Shown here piece by piece: positions 60,602 through 64,000 of a stretch of 64,000 nt of DNA. Where the stretch lies: positions 3,378,325 through 3,442,324 of the forward strand of contig NZ_CM001373.1 of the NCBI RefSeq assembly GCF_000236165.1. Reading direction: 5' to 3'. The translations under genes were made by a program, and so were the position numbers. Under the pieces are notes generated by a model. It was not told the DNA's origin and did no database searches. It was given only the letters and a program-made list of their open reading frames with translations. The DNA comes from Fluoribacter dumoffii NY 23 (GTDB taxonomy: Bacteria > Pseudomonadota > Gammaproteobacteria > Legionellales > Legionellaceae). Numbering within the stretch: position 1 is the stretch's first letter; every line of letters starts with the position of its first letter.

Positions 60602-60976
60602 GCCAATAGTATTTTTCTGGAAACCATGTGCAGTTTATTTTTCTCAACGAATGACGTAGATTAATCCCTGCAAGGCAGGTTGCGGTAGATGAAAGGTTTT
60701 AAAACTCATCATCATTTTAATGTGTTTAAAAATATATTTCTATCTTCCTCTGAAATGTAGATACGCTCCTGGAAACTCTATTCGAGCGACCTTGCCATGT
60801 TGAACTATTAATTATCTTTTCCTTGACCTGTTTTTATTCATTCCATTTTAAGCGTCAATAAATTCATCCATCTTCAATTAAAATTCACAATTCAAGGCCT
60901 GACTCCATTGTGCACTTTAATTCTTTTATTAAAAAACATCTAAACTATCATTAATGTTATTACTAAATAGAGAACT
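60602..60976. other. intergenic region with the second 45-bp repeat
   Basis: No gene is supported. The repeat at 60876-60920 and A/T-rich DNA before the transporter gene are all that stand out. Confidence 0.4.
60876..60920. repeat. AATTCAAGGCCT repeat, copy 2 of a 45-bp direct pair
   Basis: Same orientation as the copy at 59772-59816, with a few differences. It is followed by the promoter area of the transporter gene. Confidence 0.85.
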
Positions 60977-62035
60977 ATGCTTAAATTTCATTTTTCACGA
61001 GCTACAGTAGCCGCTCTTGGAGCCGCACTTTTGTTTGGCGGCAGTACCCCATTTGCTAAACAATTAGTTGGAAATAGCTCACCTTTAATCCTCGCGGGTT
61101 TTCTCTATTTGGGTAGTGGCATAGGTTTAGGATTTGTTCGCCTAATAAAAGATCGTGGTTGGAATAGCCCTGACTTATCAAAATTTGAATGGCTGTGGTT
61201 ACTGGCAGCTATTGCATTTGGTGGCATGATTGCTCCGACCGCATTAATGATTGGTCTTGCTCATACACTAGCGTCCACATCATCTCTGCTTCTTAATCTT
61301 GAGGCAGTATTAACTGCCGTTCTTGCATGGATTTTCTTTAAAGAAAGCACAGATAAGCGCATTATTTTAGGGATGTTACTTATTGTAGCAGGTGGAGTTT
61401 TATTATCGTGGCCACAAGAAATAGGCCCACAAAACTGGCTGGGTGTTGCAAGTATTGCTGTTGCTTGCTTGTGTTGGGCAATTGACAATAATCTCACCCG
61501 AAAAATTTCATCTTCTGATGCGCTCTTTATTGCTGGAAGTAAAGGATTTGTAGCGGGAATCGTAAACATTAGCCTAGCGTTCTTAATAGGATTAAGATTT
61601 CCCCTATGGACTAATATTACCTATACAATGATTCTAGGTTTTCTTGGATACGGCATCAGTCTTGTTCTTTTCGTTCTTGCCCTACGCGGACTTGGAACAG
61701 CAAGAACCGGAGCTTATTTTTCCACCGCACCATTCATGGGCGCAGGCATTGCCATATTGTTTTTTCAAGAGCCTACATCGGGATTATTCTGGATAGCTGC
61801 TGTCTTAATGGGTATTGGAGTTTGGATACATCTCACTGAGAGGCATACTCATGTTCACACTCATGAGCCATTACATCATAGCCATTCGCATTATCATGAT
61901 CAGCACCATCAACATACACATGAAATCCCTTGGGATGGGCAAGAACCTCACTCACACCCTCATCAGCACGAAAAATTGACTCATACCCATCATCATTATC
62001 CAGATATTCATCACAGGCATACACATAAAGAATAG
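60977..62035 (+). CDS. EamA/DMT-family transporter with histidine-rich C-terminal tail
   Basis: A 352-residue protein. Ten membrane segments in two EamA repeats (~1-285: LGAALLFGGSTPFAKQLV, SPLILAGFLYLGSGIGLG, LLLNLEAVLTAVLAWIFFKES and a second set with IASVACLCWAIDNNLTRKI, GYGISLVLFVLALRGLGTARTGAYFSTAPFMGAGIAILFFQE). The last 65 residues hold 25 His in H-x-H runs (HTHVHTHE, HHSHSHYHDQHH), clearly a metal-binding tail, such as for zinc, nickel or copper. DMT proteins export metabolites or drugs; the tail suggests metal sensing or transport. No strong ribosome site. Confidence 0.88.
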   Translation: MLKFHFSRATVAALGAALLFGGSTPFAKQLVGNSSPLILAGFLYLGSGIGLGFVRLIKDRGWNSPDLSKFEWLWLLAAIAFGGMIAPTALMIGLAHTLASTSSLLLNLEAVLTAVLAWIFFKESTDKRIILGMLLIVAGGVLLSWPQEIGPQNWLGVASIAVACLCWAIDNNLTRKISSSDALFIAGSKGFVAGIVNISLAFLIGLRFPLWTNITYTMILGFLGYGISLVLFVLALRGLGTARTGAYFSTAPFMGAGIAILFFQEPTSGLFWIAAVLMGIGVWIHLTERHTHVHTHEPLHHSHSHYHDQHHQHTHEIPWDGQEPHSHPHQHEKLTHTHHHYPDIHHRHTHKE

Positions 62036-62123
62036 AATGGTATTCCTCTTTACAAAAGCAATCTTTAAATAAGATGCTAGGTATTTAACTTGCTAAATAA
62101 TCCAATGAAAGGATATAAAATCT

Positions 62124-62168
62124 AGCAAGCGTAGCCTGGTTGTAATTCAAGGCCTGACCCCATTAATG
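62124..62168. repeat. hybrid repeat: half of the CCTGGTTG palindrome joined to AATTCAAGGCCTGAC
   Basis: GCAAGCGTAGCCTGGTTG is the left half of copies 4 and 5 of the palindrome family, then directly AATTCAAGGCCTGACCCCATTAATG of the other repeat. The right arm of the palindrome is missing at the join (62142/62143). Confidence 0.75.
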
Positions 62169-62244
62169 ACGCCTGCTTCAAACAGTAGTTTTATTTTTCT
62201 ATGGAAAATGCGATAAAAAAGGCTTCCAAGCCCATACAATTTTC

Positions 62245-63603
62245 TTAAACTGAAAATTTTTTGTTCTCCTTCAATATATCTTCATCATCTGGCGCCACAG
62301 GGATATTCTGTAAAATATCCCTTATCAATGATTGATTGTAACGTCGTTGAGGATTAGTTTTGGCAAATTTTCCTCCGCTAAAAAATGTAGCATGATAGCT
62401 TGGAATCTCTGAGTTTCCATAATCAAAAACAATATCTTGCTCGCCATAAGCAGTCTGAAATTGAGCTGCGATATAGGCTTCCAAAATACGAGTTTGCTCC
62501 TCATTCAAATCCGTGCGCTCAAATCGTCCCGATACAAGGTAAACTTGCAAATAACCTTCTCGTTGACAAATATAACCTGCATAAAATGCAGAGCCGTCAT
62601 ACTTGCCTTCAGGTAGTGTGAGTGATGGATGTCCATAGCGATCCTTCCAATTTATAAATGGATAAAGTGATTCTCTAAAACTTTCCCTAAAACCAGTGTA
62701 TCCATATTCTTTCTCATAAGCATTCTTTACACCAGTTGCCAGAATAAAATCGCTTCGTAAAGCCCAAATTCGCTTTTCTTGTGGAAGTAGGGGATACTGA
62801 ATACTGGTAATATCTTGATACGCCGGATTCATGCAGTCTTCACCTGGATAGCTGTATTTTGGTTTAATCGAAGGAATATTTTGTTTAATATAGTTTTGGG
62901 CCTTTACATAACATGAATCAGCATGTGAAAGTTTAACCGCTTTACCGATTGATGATGGTGTATATGCCCTAGGTTTTTTGCTTATAGGGTAGGACGTATT
63001 TGTAAAGAATAAAGATGAATCAACATCATCCTCTTCTGGAGTTGTATCATAAAATACAACCTTCTGAACTCCATACGCTTTTTGAAATTTTAATGTTAAA
63101 TAGGACTCAACAACATAAATCTGTTCTTCGGTTAGTGGTAAGATTCCCTCGTTAATTCGATTACAACGATTATATCTTCCCGAAGATAAAAAAACCTCCA
63201 GGTATCCGTCACGTTGACAAATAAATCCAGCATACAGAACAGTACCATCGTAATTATTATCTGCTATAGCAAGAGAAGGATGGCCGTATCGATCGCTCCA
63301 ATTTAAATAAGAGTATTGTGATTCTTCAAAGGTTTCTTTTAGCCCATGATAACCATGTTTCTGTTCAGCGTTTTTCACTCCAGTCGCCAGAACAAAATCA
63401 CTGCGCAAAGCAAATATACGTTTTTCATTAGACCTAAGGAAACTATCAACATCCTCAATACGTTGAAAAGCTGGATTTATACCTACCTCCCCAGCGTAAG
63501 TATATTTAGGTGTGACTCCTTTGACATGACGTTGAATATAAGATTTTAATACAAACTCTACGTTAAAAATTTTTGACTGAATGTCTTCTATGTTAGGACT
63601 CAT
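62245..63603 (-). CDS. protein made of two copies of one Legionella-type domain
   Basis: A 452-residue soluble protein built from an internal duplication. Unit 1 (~20-200): PKYTYAGEVGINPAFQRI, EKRIFALRSDFVLATGVKNAEQKHGYHGLKETFEESQYSYLNWSDRYGHPSLAI, LYAGFICQRDGYLEVFLSSGRYNR, KFQKAYGVQKVVFYD. Unit 2 (~245-415) repeats this in order: PKYSYPGEDCMNPAYQDI, RIWALRSDFILATGVKNAYEKEYGYTGFRESFRESLYPFINWKDRYGHPSLTL, YICQREGYLQVYLVSGRFER, QFQTAYGEQDIVFDYG. The family is one I associate with Legionella orphan proteins and effectors; no function known. No signal. Tail is acidic (PVAPDDEDILKENKKFSV). Confidence 0.75.
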   Translation of the reverse strand: MSPNIEDIQSKIFNVEFVLKSYIQRHVKGVTPKYTYAGEVGINPAFQRIEDVDSFLRSNEKRIFALRSDFVLATGVKNAEQKHGYHGLKETFEESQYSYLNWSDRYGHPSLAIADNNYDGTVLYAGFICQRDGYLEVFLSSGRYNRCNRINEGILPLTEEQIYVVESYLTLKFQKAYGVQKVVFYDTTPEEDDVDSSLFFTNTSYPISKKPRAYTPSSIGKAVKLSHADSCYVKAQNYIKQNIPSIKPKYSYPGEDCMNPAYQDITSIQYPLLPQEKRIWALRSDFILATGVKNAYEKEYGYTGFRESFRESLYPFINWKDRYGHPSLTLPEGKYDGSAFYAGYICQREGYLQVYLVSGRFERTDLNEEQTRILEAYIAAQFQTAYGEQDIVFDYGNSEIPSYHATFFSGGKFAKTNPQRRYNQSLIRDILQNIPVAPDDEDILKENKKFSV

Positions 63604-64000
63604 GATAATTGCCTCATTTGCCCCAAATTAATCCAATTGATTTATGGATGTAGGTTGGGGTTAAATTCAGCAGCAAAAATATTAAATTAAATTTCTACCA
63701 CCAAATTTCAATTTGAGCGCTTTAGGATTTAGAGTGAGTGTCGCGAAACCTGGACACTGGTATTGGAGAGGATTAGTTTGTTAGCGCTGTTTACAAATAA
63801 CTCCGCCCAACCTCGACAACAGTGTCCAGGCAGCGCATCATCATCATTTGTTGTAAGCGTGTTTGTTGCATTTTAGAAAACAGAAATATCATAGGCAAAA
63901 CCATTGTGTCATTAAATTTAACACTCAGTCAAGTTTTTAAATAAAATTCATGAAGCACTACTCTAATTGGAGTGTTTCTAAAATAATTAAGAAATTTTCT
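63604..64000. other. intergenic region with an inverted repeat
   Basis: No gene is supported to the window edge. CCTGGACACTG (63749-63759 region) and CAGTGTCCAGG (63811-63822 region) form inverted arms about 50 bases apart around TAGTTTGTTAGCGCTG. They could be ends of a small mobile element or old IS; the minus-strand MQQTRLQQMMMMRCLDTVV frame is only 26 codons. Confidence 0.4.

Overview
The window looks like a chromosomal segment of a Legionella or a very close relative (Legionellales). The DNA is AT-rich. It carries an IcmD/DotP-type secretion protein, a DUF4116 protein, several hydrophilic orphan proteins of the kind typical of Dot/Icm effectors, Legionella-style outer-membrane beta-barrels, a ParD-like/map gene pair, and c-di-GMP proteins. 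The species cannot be named from the sequence. It is not a phage or plasmid: gene strands alternate often, housekeeping genes (second EF-G, greB, pdxH, map, rlpA, an enoyl reductase) are scattered between accessory genes, and intergenic palindromes sit at many gene ends.

Layout. 1-4.6 kb: a minus-strand operon, phosphate acyltransferase > V-type ATPase subunits B > D > I (cut by the window edge), with overlapping stops and starts, divergent from a FabI-type reductase. 4.7-9.5 kb: small membrane proteins, an isoprenylcysteine-methyltransferase-like protein, a DUF4116 effector candidate, a beta-carbonic anhydrase and a DUF2188 protein. 9.7-17.2 kb: orphan proteins, a zinc-ribbon/TM2 fusion, a J-domain-like membrane protein, a LOV-domain kinase whose H-box histidine is replaced, and a second EF-G. 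17.5-28.7 kb: an alpha/beta hydrolase, a large frameshifted orphan gene, a CDF transporter, ParD-like/map, an outer-membrane protein and a secreted GH81 glucanase. 28.9-38.6 kb: two GGDEF proteins, acidic and Gly-rich orphans, an IcmD paralogue, a broken DUF2490 gene, a protein ending in a CaaX box, and greB. 38.7-49 kb: a Kef antiporter remnant, DUF1543, pdxH, RlpA, a cysteine-peptidase-like protein, and a set of secreted/outer-membrane proteins including a PMP-like beta-helix. 49-54.8 kb: an F-box-like protein, a YrbL-like protein, a second ICMT-like protein and an SDR. 54.8-58.5 kb: a putative peptide-modification locus. 58.9-64 kb: a coiled-coil membrane protein, an IS3 remnant, a DMT transporter with a His-rich tail, and a protein built from two copies of one domain.

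The most unusual item is the 54.8-58 kb locus. A 49-residue peptide gene with a strong ribosome site and a bacteriocin-like leader lies between two HEAT-repeat proteins (one with a cupin-like HxH...H pattern) and a JmjC/cupin_8 hydroxylase. This has the make-up of a RiPP system, though I do not recognise the class. A second theme is a family of at least six CCTGGTTGC/GCAACCAGG palindromes, always placed at the 3' ends of genes; one copy encodes the C-terminus of a GGDEF-EAL protein. A third is the number of broken genes: frameshifts in the 18.9 kb and 36.9 kb genes, an internally deleted antiporter and an IS3 fragment.
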